From Gordonia bronchialis DSM 43247 (GTDB taxonomy: Bacteria > Actinomycetota > Actinomycetes > Mycobacteriales > Mycobacteriaceae): a DNA stretch of 64,000 nucleotides. Location: the NCBI RefSeq assembly GCF_000024785.1, contig NC_013441.1, forward strand, positions 3,534,001 to 3,598,000. The letters are read 5' to 3'. The position numbers and the translations under genes were made by a program. The notes under the pieces were generated by a model. That model saw nothing but the letters and a program-made list of their open reading frames with translations, made no database searches and was not told where the DNA came from. Every line of letters begins with the position of its first letter. Position 1 is the stretch's first letter. This document shows, one piece after another, positions 53,098 to 62,531 of this stretch.

Positions 53098-54231
53098 ATG
53101 GACTTCACACTGACACCCGAGCAGCAACTCCTCGCCGACGGGCTGGGCAAGTTCCTCGACGCCCGCTACGACCTGCAGGCCAGCCGTGAGGCGGTCAAGG
53201 TCGGAGCCGGATGGCAGCCCGAGATCTGGCGTGCACTCGCCGACGAACTCGGCGTCATCGGGGCCTGCCTGCCCGAGGCCGTGGGTGGCGACGACGGCGG
53301 ACCCGAAGAGCTGATGGTGGTGACCGAGGCGTTGGGCCATGCCCTCGTCGTCGAACCGTTCGTCGACTCGGTGGTCCTCGGCGCACGCCTGTTGCACGCC
53401 ACCGGCGCCGAGCCCGCCCTGGCCGCGGCCCGGCGGATCGCTGCCGGCGAGGCCGTGAGTGCCCTTGCCGCACTGGAGGATTCCTCCGGAGGCGTACTCT
53501 CCCGCATCGCCACGAGCGCCGACCGCGACGGCGACGGCTGGGTCATCAACGGCACCAAGGCCGTCGTCACCTCCGCACCGATCGCCGACTACCTGATCGT
53601 CAGCGCACGCACCGCGGGCGAACCCGATGACCCCGCCGGTGTCTCGCTGTTCCTACTCGAACTCGGCGACAACGCCCCGGCCGGCCTCACCTCACATCCG
53701 TTGCGCACCATCGACGATCGGGTGGCCGCCGACCTGGTGTTCACCGATGTCCGGGTACCCGCCGACGCGCTGATCGCCGAGAGCGCCATCGACCTTCTCG
53801 AACGCGCCTGGGACGAGGCGACCGCCGCGGTGGTCTCCGAGGCCGTCGGCCTGATGCGCAAGGTCTTCACCGACACCGTCGAGTACGCCAAACAGCGACA
53901 GCAGTTCGGCGTGCCGATCGGCAGTTTCCAGGCGCTGCAGCACCGCATGGTCGACATGCACCTCGAGCTCGAACAGTCGGTCGCGGCACAGTATTTCGCG
54001 ATCCTGTCGCTCGACGACGCGCCCGCCGAACGTGCGGCTGCGGTCTCTGCCGCGAAGGCCACCATTTCCCGCGCGGCCCGCTTCATCGGCCAGAACGCGG
54101 TGCAGTTGCACGGCGGCATGGGCATGACCGAGGAACTGGCCATCGGGCATTACTTCAAGCGCCTCACCGCCGTCGAATACGAGTTCGGTACCGCCGACGC
54201 ACATCTCGCGAGGTTCGCGGCGTCTTCCTGA
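53098..54231 (+). CDS. Acyl-CoA dehydrogenase, PimD-like small subunit
   Basis: 377 residues. MDFTLTPEQQLLADGLGKFLDARYD and VEYAKQRQQFGVPIGSFQALQHRMVDM fit the smaller PimD-like subunit. Starts after GAGGAGAC-type ribosome site in a 15-bp gap. Likely forms the alpha2beta2 complex with the preceding gene product. Followed by a long hairpin and the convergent hydratase gene. Confidence 0.88.
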   Translation: MDFTLTPEQQLLADGLGKFLDARYDLQASREAVKVGAGWQPEIWRALADELGVIGACLPEAVGGDDGGPEELMVVTEALGHALVVEPFVDSVVLGARLLHATGAEPALAAARRIAAGEAVSALAALEDSSGGVLSRIATSADRDGDGWVINGTKAVVTSAPIADYLIVSARTAGEPDDPAGVSLFLLELGDNAPAGLTSHPLRTIDDRVAADLVFTDVRVPADALIAESAIDLLERAWDEATAAVVSEAVGLMRKVFTDTVEYAKQRQQFGVPIGSFQALQHRMVDMHLELEQSVAAQYFAILSLDDAPAERAAAVSAAKATISRAARFIGQNAVQLHGGMGMTEELAIGHYFKRLTAVEYEFGTADAHLARFAASS

Positions 54232-54250
54232 GCTGAGGTTGCCCGCTGAG

Positions 54251-54287
54251 GTTGCCCGTTGACTCGCCTGGCGAGTCAATGGGCAAC
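54251..54287. terminator. Long hairpin / palindromic repeat copy 2 (bidirectional terminator)
   Basis: 18-bp arms around a single base, with one G-T mismatch: GTTGCCCGTTGACTCGCC pairs with GGCGAGTCAATGGGCAAC. It lies between the convergent PimD-like and ECHDC3-like genes and is related to copy 1 at 15476-15512. Directly before it the 13-mer CTGAGGTTGCCCG is tandemly duplicated. Confidence 0.8.
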
Positions 54288-54295
54288 GCCCGGGC

Positions 54296-55105
54296 TCACC
54301 TGTCCAGCCACACCGGCTCTCGTTTCGCGAGGAACGCCCCGATTCCCTCCTGGGCGTCGCAGGTCACCGCATTGGTCGCCATGGTGTCCGACATGAGGTC
54401 GTACGCGGCATCCTCGTCGAGCTCGATCTGCCGGTAGAAGGCCTGCTTACCGATCGACACCGTCGACGCGCTCGACGATGCGATCCGGGTGGCCAGTTCG
54501 CGCACGGTCGATTCCAGCTCGTCGTCGTCGACGACGCTGCCGATCAGTCCCCAGTCCGCGGCGGTCTCGGCATCGATGGGATCGCCGGTGAGCAGCATGT
54601 GCATGGCCCGCTTGCGGCCGATCGCGCGGGTCAGGGCGACCATCGGAGTCGAGCAGAAGAGCCCGATCCGCACCCCGGGTGTGCTGAACCGCGCTGAGCG
54701 ACCGGCGATTGCGAGATCACAGGTGGCCACCAACTGGCATCCGGCCGCGAACGCCATACCCGCCACCTCCGCGATCACGGGTTGCCGGATGCGGTGGACG
54801 GTCCGCATCATCTCGACACAGGTGTCGAAGACGGCCTTCTCGTCGTCGAGGGTGCGGTCGACGAGTTCGGTCAGGTCGTGTCCCGCGGAGAACGCGGGTC
54901 CCAGCGCGCGGATGATCACCACCCGCACCGCGGGATCGTCGTCGAATCCGGTCAGCGCCGCGGAGATCTCGCGCATGACCGCCGAGGACAGCGGGTTACG
55001 CCGCCGGGCCTGCGTCAGCGTGATGACGCCCAGCGGGCCGTCGACCACCGACTCAACCGCCGCACGTTCGCCGTTCGCCGTGTCGCCCGCTTCGCTGTCA
55101 CTCAT
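54296..55105 (-). CDS. Enoyl-CoA hydratase (ECHDC3-like)
   Basis: 269 residues. ATG with GGAAGGA ribosome site. Crotonase fold: FSAGHDLTEL, AGMAFAAGCQLVATCDLAIAG, FSTPGVRIGLFCSTPMVAL and the end DAQEGIGAFLAKREPVWLD, a pattern very close to human ECHDC3. Catalytic Glu of classical hydratases is not at its usual place in the TPGVRIGLF block. Substrate unknown. Confidence 0.85.
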   Translation of the reverse strand: MSDSEAGDTANGERAAVESVVDGPLGVITLTQARRRNPLSSAVMREISAALTGFDDDPAVRVVIIRALGPAFSAGHDLTELVDRTLDDEKAVFDTCVEMMRTVHRIRQPVIAEVAGMAFAAGCQLVATCDLAIAGRSARFSTPGVRIGLFCSTPMVALTRAIGRKRAMHMLLTGDPIDAETAADWGLIGSVVDDDELESTVRELATRIASSSASTVSIGKQAFYRQIELDEDAAYDLMSDTMATNAVTCDAQEGIGAFLAKREPVWLDR

Positions 55106-55212
55106 CGCGAGTCCTTCCAGTGGATGTCGGCCGTTATCCCACTGTGGCCCACCCGGCGGGCCCGCGTGGCCGATTCCGTGCACCCCATCCCGACCGCATC
55201 CGACGGCGACGG

Positions 55213-55218
55213 GAGTAG
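55213..55218 (+). promoter_or_regulatory. Likely -10 box for cstA
   Basis: TAGAGT, with the ATG about 50 nt downstream; a GAAAGG ribosome-like site lies 12 nt before the start, so this transcript has a short leader, unlike many genes here. Confidence 0.4.
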
Positions 55219-55266
55219 AGTGACGCGGGCCACTCGACGACCACAAGCGACGAAAGGCCACCGCGT

Positions 55267-57564
55267 ATGACCGTCACCACCAAGCGACCGGACAGCGCCG
55301 ACATCTCTTACGTCAGCACCGATCCCGACCTGCCCCCGGTCGCCATCATCGATCGCAGCCCGATGACGTTGACCAAGAAGATCATCTTCGCGGTCGTCGC
55401 TCTCATCGGTGCGGTTGCCTGGGCGATCGTCGCCTTCGTCCGGGGCGAGTCGGTCAACGCGGTCTGGTTCGTGGTCGCCGCGATCTGCACCTATGTGATC
55501 GCCTACCGCTTCTATGCGCGGCTGATCGAGATGAAGATCGTGCAGCCGCGCGACGACCATGCGACGCCGGCCGAGGTGCTCGACAACGCGCAGGACTACA
55601 TGCCGACCGACCGGCGCGTGCTGTTCGGTCATCACTTCGCCGCGATCGCCGGCGCCGGCCCGCTGGTGGGGCCGGTGCTCGCCGCGCAGATGGGCTATCT
55701 GCCGGGCACCATCTGGATCATCATCGGCGCCGTCCTCGCCGGCTGTGTGCAGGACTACCTCGTATTGTCGATCTCGATGCGACGACGCGGCCGCAGCCTG
55801 GGCCAGATGGCCCGCGACGAACTCGGAGCAATCGGTGGGACGGCCGCGATCGTCGCCGTCTTCGTCATCATGATCATCCTGATCGCGGTCCTCGCCCTGG
55901 TGGTGGTCAACGCGCTCGCGGACAGCCCATGGGGCGTCTTCTCGATCGCCATGACCATCCCCATCGCGTTGTTCATGGGCGTCTATCTCCGTTTTCTCCG
56001 TCCCGGCCGGGTCAGCGAGATCTCGGCGATCGGCGTGGTCCTGCTGCTGGCGGCGATCGTCGCCGGCCGATACGTCGGCGAATCCTCGTGGGGCCACGAC
56101 TGGTTCAGTCTGTCCCCGGTGGTGCTCAGCTGGTGCATCATCCTCTACGGCGTCGCCGCGGCGATCCTGCCGGTGTGGCTGCTGCTCGCCCCGCGCGACT
56201 ATCTGTCCACCTTCATGAAGGTGGGCACCATCGCGCTGCTGGCGATCGGCATCCTCATCGTGCAGCCCGTGATGAAGGCTCCCGCGGTCAGCGAATTCGC
56301 GTGGAACGGCAAGGGTCCGGCGTTCTCCGGGGCGCTGTTCCCCTTCCTGTTCATCACCATCGCCTGCGGTGCCCTGTCCGGTTTTCACGCGCTCATCTCC
56401 TCGGGCACCACGCCCAAACTCCTGGCCAAGGAGGGACAGGCGCGGATCATCGGTTATGGCGGCATGCTCACCGAGTCGTCCGTGGCGATCATGGCGCTGA
56501 TCACCGCGTGCATTCTCGATCAGCACGTCTACTTCGGCATGAACGCCCCCAAGAACCTCACCCAGGGCACCGCGCAGGGGGCCGCCGACTACGTGAACGG
56601 TCTCGGCGTGTCGGGTGAACCCATCACCGCCGAACACTTCGAGCAGGCCGCACAGGGTGTCGGTGAGGCCAGCATCGTGTCCAAGACCGGTGGTGCCCCG
56701 ACCCTCGCGATGGGCATGGCGGACACTCTGCAGCAGGCGATCGGCGGAGAGTCGTTGCGCGCCTTCTGGTATCACTTTGCGATCATGTTCGAGGCGCTGT
56801 TCATCCTCACCACGGTCGACGCCGGGACCCGGGTGGCCCGATTCATGCTCTCCGACGGTCTCGGTAACCTGCCCGGGGCCAAGCGATTCAAGGATCCGTC
56901 CTGGCGCCCGGGGGCGTGGCTGTGCACCGTGATCGTGGTGGCCGCCTGGGGTTCCATCCTGCTGATGGGTGTCACTGATCCGCTCGGCGGCATCAACACG
57001 TTGTTCCCGCTGTTCGGCATCGCCAATCAGTTGCTCGCCGCGGTGGCCCTCACCGTTGTCACCGTCATCATGGTGAAAAAGACGCTCTACAAATGGATCT
57101 GGATACCGGCCGTACCTCTCGTCTGGGATCTGATCGTGACGATGACGGCGTCGTGGCAGAAGATCTTCTCGGCCAACCCCTCGATCGGCTACTGGGCACA
57201 GCACAGCGATTTCGTGGATGCCCGTGATCAGGGACTCACCACTTTCAAGACCGCCAAGAACGCCGATGAGATCGACGCCGTCATCCGTAACACGTTTGTG
57301 CAGGGAACCCTGTCGATCGTGTTCGCGGTGCTCGTCCTGATCGTCGCGATCGCCGGTGCCGCACTCTGTGTCAAGTCGATTCGTGCCGGTGGGCTACCGA
57401 CCACCGAGGACGAGCCCGTTCCGTCGCGGATCTTCGCACCGAGCGGTCTCATCGAGACTCCCGCGGAGCGTGCCATCGAGAAGGAGTGGGCCGCTCATCA
57501 TGCGCGGGAACGAACCCGAGGTGCCGATCCGCACGCCGAGTCCGCCGCCGGAGAATCCGGATGA
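55267..57564 (+). CDS. cstA: Carbon starvation / pyruvate transporter CstA
   Basis: 765 residues and about 16 membrane helices. Family landmarks: FGHHFAAIAGAGPLVGPVLAAQMGYLPG, GAVLAGCVQDYLVLSISMRRRGRSLG, ISSGTTPKLLAKE and LFGIANQLLAAVAL. CstA takes up peptides or pyruvate in starved cells. Overlaps the ybdD gene by 4 bp (ATGA). Divergent from the ECHDC3-like gene. Confidence 0.95.
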   Translation: MTVTTKRPDSADISYVSTDPDLPPVAIIDRSPMTLTKKIIFAVVALIGAVAWAIVAFVRGESVNAVWFVVAAICTYVIAYRFYARLIEMKIVQPRDDHATPAEVLDNAQDYMPTDRRVLFGHHFAAIAGAGPLVGPVLAAQMGYLPGTIWIIIGAVLAGCVQDYLVLSISMRRRGRSLGQMARDELGAIGGTAAIVAVFVIMIILIAVLALVVVNALADSPWGVFSIAMTIPIALFMGVYLRFLRPGRVSEISAIGVVLLLAAIVAGRYVGESSWGHDWFSLSPVVLSWCIILYGVAAAILPVWLLLAPRDYLSTFMKVGTIALLAIGILIVQPVMKAPAVSEFAWNGKGPAFSGALFPFLFITIACGALSGFHALISSGTTPKLLAKEGQARIIGYGGMLTESSVAIMALITACILDQHVYFGMNAPKNLTQGTAQGAADYVNGLGVSGEPITAEHFEQAAQGVGEASIVSKTGGAPTLAMGMADTLQQAIGGESLRAFWYHFAIMFEALFILTTVDAGTRVARFMLSDGLGNLPGAKRFKDPSWRPGAWLCTVIVVAAWGSILLMGVTDPLGGINTLFPLFGIANQLLAAVALTVVTVIMVKKTLYKWIWIPAVPLVWDLIVTMTASWQKIFSANPSIGYWAQHSDFVDARDQGLTTFKTAKNADEIDAVIRNTFVQGTLSIVFAVLVLIVAIAGAALCVKSIRAGGLPTTEDEPVPSRIFAPSGLIETPAERAIEKEWAAHHARERTRGADPHAESAAGESG

Positions 57565-57755
57565 GCCTCAATGTGCGCCGGCACGTCGCCGGAATCGGGC
57601 GCTACATCGGCGATCTGATGGGTGACCGGCACTACCAGTACTACCTCGAGCATCATCGTCGTCACCATCCCGACGATCCGCCGATGTCCGAGCGGGAGTA
57701 CTGGCGCACCCGGCACGCCGCGCAGGATCGGTCGCCACAGGGACGATGCTGCTGA
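57561..57755 (+). CDS. YbdD/YjiX-family small protein
   Basis: 64 residues; HYQYYLEHHRRHHPDDPPMSEREYWRTRH is the family pattern. YbdD-type proteins are the small partner needed by CstA-type pyruvate transporters. The ATG overlaps the cstA stop. Confidence 0.92.
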   Translation: MSLNVRRHVAGIGRYIGDLMGDRHYQYYLEHHRRHHPDDPPMSEREYWRTRHAAQDRSPQGRCC

Positions 57756-57779
57756 TCGGGCTGCAAATCCTGTTGCTAC

Positions 57780-58421
57780 TCAGGCACTCTCACGCTCGGC
57801 ACGAACAAGCGCGACGCATGCCGTGACCGCCGGTTCGACGATGGCGGCAAGCGGTTGGCCGGCCTCCACCGCGTTGGCCGTCAACTCCCGGATGCCGCCC
57901 CAGAGAACGACGGCGATCTCGCGCGACATCGGCGTGATACCGGCGGCCAGCATCACCTCGGTCGAGGTGATGTCGGTGAACAGCGTGATCCACGATTCCA
58001 TGGCCTCGGCCTTCATCTGCTGCACCGAAGACGTCGGCGTCGCCGCGGCACCCAGCGCCGGTAGGTCCCGAATCCAGCTGAGGGTCAAGGCGCGCCGGCT
58101 GTCGTTGATCGCCGCGTAGGCGGTCACCGCCTGACGGATCTGCGTCCGCCAGGGGGCCGCCGCGTCGATCCTGTCGACGATGTGGCGGATCGTCGCCTCG
58201 TTGGCCACGCGGAGGAGTTCGACGAAGCAGTCCTGTTTGTCGTCGAACTCCTGATAGAACGTTCGACGCGACGTCCGCGCCACCCGCACGACGTCGGCGA
58301 CGGTGGAGTCGCGGTACCCGCGATCGCCGATGCAGGTGAGCATTGCGTCGAGAAGCCGGCCACGGACCGACCCATCCGTCGCCAGATCCAGCGGCGCGGC
58401 GGCTGACTCGATACTCGACAT
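57780..58421 (-). CDS. TetR-family regulator
   Basis: 213 residues. N-terminal HTH: RGRLLDAMLTCIGDRGYRDSTVADVVRVARTSRRTFYQEFDDKQDC. The C-terminal ligand domain is unlike named families. TATCCT lies 6 nt before the ATG (leaderless). Divergent from the P450 gene with two palindromes between; TetR/CYP138-type pairs (Rv0135c/Rv0136) have the same layout. Likely represses itself and the P450. Confidence 0.9.
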   Translation of the reverse strand: MSSIESAAAPLDLATDGSVRGRLLDAMLTCIGDRGYRDSTVADVVRVARTSRRTFYQEFDDKQDCFVELLRVANEATIRHIVDRIDAAAPWRTQIRQAVTAYAAINDSRRALTLSWIRDLPALGAAATPTSSVQQMKAEAMESWITLFTDITSTEVMLAAGITPMSREIAVVLWGGIRELTANAVEAGQPLAAIVEPAVTACVALVRAERESA

Positions 58422-58449
58422 GCCTCGAGGATAAGGCCTTGTCTGCGGT

Positions 58450-58465
58450 GGTACATGAGCGTACC
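58450..58465. promoter_or_regulatory. TetR operator candidate 1
   Basis: GGTAC-N6-GTACC inverted repeat in the spacer between the TetR and P450 genes, adjoining operator candidate 2; both share the half-site GGTAC. Confidence 0.55.
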
Positions 58466-58469
58466 GTCC

Positions 58470-58489
58470 CTGGTACAGCCATGTACCAG
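58470..58489. promoter_or_regulatory. TetR operator candidate 2
   Basis: CTGGTACA-N4-TGTACCAG, a perfect 20-bp palindrome with 8-bp arms, placed 50 bp after the start of tetR and 64 bp before P450. Shares GGTAC with candidate 1, so one regulator could bind both. Confidence 0.7.
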
Positions 58490-58553
58490 GTGCGCGGTCC
58501 CCGAGCGCCCGTCGCACCGCGTGTCTCGCGCCCCGCCACGAGGAGAGCACCCG

Positions 58554-59876
58554 ATGACCACCAGCACATCGACGGCCGGTCCGCAGACCCCGCCCACCGC
58601 CGCGCCGCCGGCGGTCCGGCTCCCCAAGGCGATCGCCGGCGTCGGATTCATCGCCTCCCGACGCCGCGTGCTGCGCTTCTGGCAGCGCCGCCTCGGCGAC
58701 ACCTTCTCCCTCGACCTCCCGATCTTCGGATCTTGCGTGATCATCTCCGATCCGACACTGGCCAAGCAGTTGTTCACCGCGGGCGACAAGGTGCACAACG
58801 TGCAACCCAACCTCGGCCGCGTTCTCGGCGACGGTTCGGTGTTCTCTCTCGAGGGCAATCAGCACCGGCTGCGCCGCAAGCTGCTCACGCCTCCCCTACA
58901 CGGCAAACGGATCCGGACATACGAGTCGATCATCGAGGAGGAGACCCTCGCCGAGATCTCGACCTGGCCGACGGACCGCACGTTCGCCACTCTCGAGCCG
59001 ATGATGCGGATCACGCTCAACGTGATCCTGCGTGCCGTATTCGGCGCTGCCGGAACCGATCTCGACGATCTGCGCCGCATCATCCCACCGCTTGTGGAAG
59101 CCGGATCGCGGGCTGCGACCCTACCGCCGCTGCCCCCGGTGCTGCGACGTGTCGATCCCTATCACCGGCTCGCCATCCGCCGGACGGAGTATCAGCGCGT
59201 CATCGGTGACCTCATCGCCCGCTCACGCGACGACGCGAATCTCGCCGACCGGGACGACATCCTCGCCCTCCTGGTGAGCAGCCGCTACGACGACGGTTCC
59301 CCGATGTCCGACGCCGACATCGCCGACGAGTTGCTCACCCTGCTCGCCGCCGGGCACGAGACCACGGCCACCACACTGGCGTGGGCCTTCGAGCGACTCT
59401 CCCGCAATCCCGGCGCACTCGACCGCCTGGTGGCCGAGGTCGACGAGGGTGGCAGCCAATGGCGGCATGCCGTCATCTCCGAGGTGCAGCGTTCCCGGCC
59501 GGTCATCGATCTGGCCGGTCGGCACGTGGTCGCCGACGCGCTCGAACTCGGTCCGTGGCGCATCCCGCGTGGTCGCAACGTCATCGTCGCCATCTCCCTG
59601 CTGCACGACGACAGCCGGGTGTTCACCGATCCGGAACGCTTTGATCCGAGCCGGTTCATCGACGCCACACCGTCGGCCGCCTGGCTGCCCTTCGGCGGCG
59701 GGACGCGCCGGTGCATCGGCGCCGCGTTCGCCACGATGGAGATGGAGGTGGTGCTGCGCACGGTGATGCGTGAGCTCGTGGTCGAACCGACCACCGCACG
59801 CTCGGAACGCTGGCATTCCCGCGGAGTCGCCTACGCCCCGCGCCGGGGCGGTCGCATCGCCGTCCGGCGCCGCTGA
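58554..59876 (+). CDS. Cytochrome P450 (CYP138-like)
   Basis: 440 residues from the ATG after a GAGGAGAG site. I-helix AGHETTATTL (~residue 266), ExxR in SEVQRSRPV, PERFDPSRF and the haem loop FGGGTRRCIG with Cys near residue 387. Length and the divergent TetR neighbour resemble mycobacterial CYP138. Needs a ferredoxin; FdxC in this window is one candidate. Substrate unknown. Confidence 0.9.
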   Translation: MTTSTSTAGPQTPPTAAPPAVRLPKAIAGVGFIASRRRVLRFWQRRLGDTFSLDLPIFGSCVIISDPTLAKQLFTAGDKVHNVQPNLGRVLGDGSVFSLEGNQHRLRRKLLTPPLHGKRIRTYESIIEEETLAEISTWPTDRTFATLEPMMRITLNVILRAVFGAAGTDLDDLRRIIPPLVEAGSRAATLPPLPPVLRRVDPYHRLAIRRTEYQRVIGDLIARSRDDANLADRDDILALLVSSRYDDGSPMSDADIADELLTLLAAGHETTATTLAWAFERLSRNPGALDRLVAEVDEGGSQWRHAVISEVQRSRPVIDLAGRHVVADALELGPWRIPRGRNVIVAISLLHDDSRVFTDPERFDPSRFIDATPSAAWLPFGGGTRRCIGAAFATMEMEVVLRTVMRELVVEPTTARSERWHSRGVAYAPRRGGRIAVRRR

Positions 59877-60522
<646 letters not shown>

Positions 60523-60573
60523 GCATTGCTCGCACGAGCACAGCACTGAGGACGACCACCTCGGATTGACACC

Positions 60574-60607
60574 AGCCGGTGCACCGCCAGCCCGCGGTGC
60601 ACCGGCT
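60574..60607. terminator. Bidirectional terminator hairpin
   Basis: AGCCGGTGCACCG and CGGTGCACCGGCT pair over 13 bp between the convergent rpf and antiporter genes. Confidence 0.75.
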
Positions 60608-60616
60608 GTCGTCGCT

Positions 60617-61850
60617 TCAGCGGGTGCGATCCCCGGCAGCGGATGGAGATGCCGCGCCGGACCCGACGACGCGGGCCAGTAGCGGGAACAGCAAGACCGT
60701 GGTGGCACCGGCGGCAACCATCGTGGACGCGAGTTCGGCGTCGAGCAGGTTCCCCCGAACCGCGACATCGGTGACGGCGACGATGATCGGCAATCCGGTG
60801 GCACAATAGAGCGCCAGTTGCACCCGCTCGCGCGGGGACGCCAGATTCGCGCCGTGGGTGACGAATCGTTCGCTCAACCACACGGGTACGCCGCGCGCGA
60901 GCGCGATGGCGAGAACGAAACCGGCCCAGGTCCCGGGTTTGGCGAGGACCGCATGCACGTCGATGGCCATGCCGGACATGACGAAGAAATCGGGATGAAC
61001 ACCCCGAAGCCGATCACCTCCAGCGACTCGGACATCTCTGGGCCGCGCTCACCGATCAGGCGTCGCAGGATGATCCCGGCCGCGAACGCCCCCAGCACCA
61101 CGTCCAGGTCGAACACCGCGGCCACCGCCATCAGCGCCACCAGCAGCAGGAACACCACGCGGACCGGGAGCTGGAAGGTCCCGCCGTTCATCTCGGTCAG
61201 CGATTCACCCAGGAACGGGATGCGTCGGATCAGACGTGCCGGCACCAACGCTGTGACCACCGCAGCAAGCCCGAACAGAATCAGCACCACCACGGCCGCC
61301 CCGATGCTGCGGCTGGTCAACAGCAGCGACATCGCCAGAATCGGGCCCAACTCCCCCACCGCACCGTTCGCCATCACCGCCCGACCGAGCGGCCGGTTCA
61401 GCAAACCGAGCTGTTTGATGATCGGCAGCAGAGTGCCCAGCGCGGTGGAGGTCATCGCGATGGCCACCCCGCGACCGTCGTGATCTCTGCCCCGGAGACC
61501 AACAGCGCGACGAATCCCGTTGCGAGTGCCAGACTCACCAGCCACGTGAGACCGGCAACCCGGGCGGGGCGACCCCCGAGCAGCCGAACGTCGAGCTCGA
61601 AACCGGCCAACAGGAACAGCATGCCGAGCCCGAGTTCCTTGAGGATCGAGAGCCCGTCGCCCGACGCCCATCCCAAAAGATGCGGTCCGATCACCATCCC
61701 GGCCACCAGAAGCAGAACCGTGTCGGGCACGTAGCCACGCGTGAGCCGGGCCGTGACGGGTGAGAGCACCGCGACGAGTGCGATCCAGAAGAGGGATTCG
61801 ATCGCCGCGCCGTCGGCCGTCGCCGCAGTCGCCTCGGCCAGCACCGTCAT
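60617..61850 (-). pseudogene. CPA2 monovalent cation/H+ antiporter, two frameshifts
   Basis: Three overlapping pieces in different frames make one ~410-residue Na+/K+:H+ antiporter: residues from MTVLAEATAATADG (ATG 61850) to AEITTV, then GVAIAMTSTALGTLLP to GVFIP, then VMSGMAIDVHAVLAKPG. The first break falls at a CCCC run (61467-61470), the second at AAA (60987-60989); adding one base at each restores the frame. Either a recent pseudogene or two sequence errors at homopolymers. Confidence 0.8.
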
Positions 61851-61978
61851 GGGGTCATCCTGACATGACCGACGGGTACCGACAGCCCGTCCTGGACGCA
61901 AAAGTCGGGCGCGCTCGTCGGCGTTGTGCCTATCATCGGTCCCGATCGAGGGGGCGAAACGTCAGGAGCGCGGGCGCC

Positions 61979-62515
61979 ATGGACACCACTGACACCACCG
62001 ACACGACCGACACCACCGACGAGACGGCAGCTGCCACCACCGAGGACGGGGCGGTCCCGTCCACCGAGGCCGATCGCACCACTTTGTCCATGTCGCTTCT
62101 GATGACACCGGACATGGCGAACTTCGCCGGCAATGTCCACGGTGGCACTCTGCTCAAACTGCTCGATCAGGTCGCGTACGCGTGCGCGAGCCGCTATTCG
62201 CGGCGCTACGCGGTGACGTTGTCGGTGGACCGGGTCATCTTCCGCGAACCGATCCGGGTCGGTGAACTGCTCATCCTGTCGGCGTCGATCAACTACACCG
62301 GTCGCACCTCGATGGAGGTGGGCATTCGGGTGGAGACCGAGAACATCCACACCGGCGTGCGCCGCCACACCAACAGCTGCTATTTCACGATGGTCGCCAC
62401 CGACGACGACGGCAAACCACATCCGGTACCGCAATTGTTGCCGCGCAACGACATCGAGGTGCGGCGCTACCAACAGGCGCAAGAACGCCGGAATGCACTG
62501 CGATCGGCACGCTGA
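61979..62515 (+). CDS. Hotdog-fold acyl-CoA thioesterase
   Basis: 178 residues. MDTTDTTDTTDTTDE is a low-complexity start; the hotdog domain follows: LLMTPDMANFAGNVHGGTLLKLLDQVAYACASRYSRR, SVDRVIFREPIRVGELL. BFIT/ACOT-type thioesterase that cuts acyl-CoA. AGGAG ribosome site 11 nt before the ATG. Confidence 0.9.
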   Translation: MDTTDTTDTTDTTDETAAATTEDGAVPSTEADRTTLSMSLLMTPDMANFAGNVHGGTLLKLLDQVAYACASRYSRRYAVTLSVDRVIFREPIRVGELLILSASINYTGRTSMEVGIRVETENIHTGVRRHTNSCYFTMVATDDDGKPHPVPQLLPRNDIEVRRYQQAQERRNALRSAR

Positions 62516-62531
62516 GCACGGCGGCGCGGAA

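Noticed and set aside
55102..57204. 700-codon minus-strand frame opposite cstA
   Set aside because: Composition is a His/Arg/Asp-rich antisense shadow of cstA.
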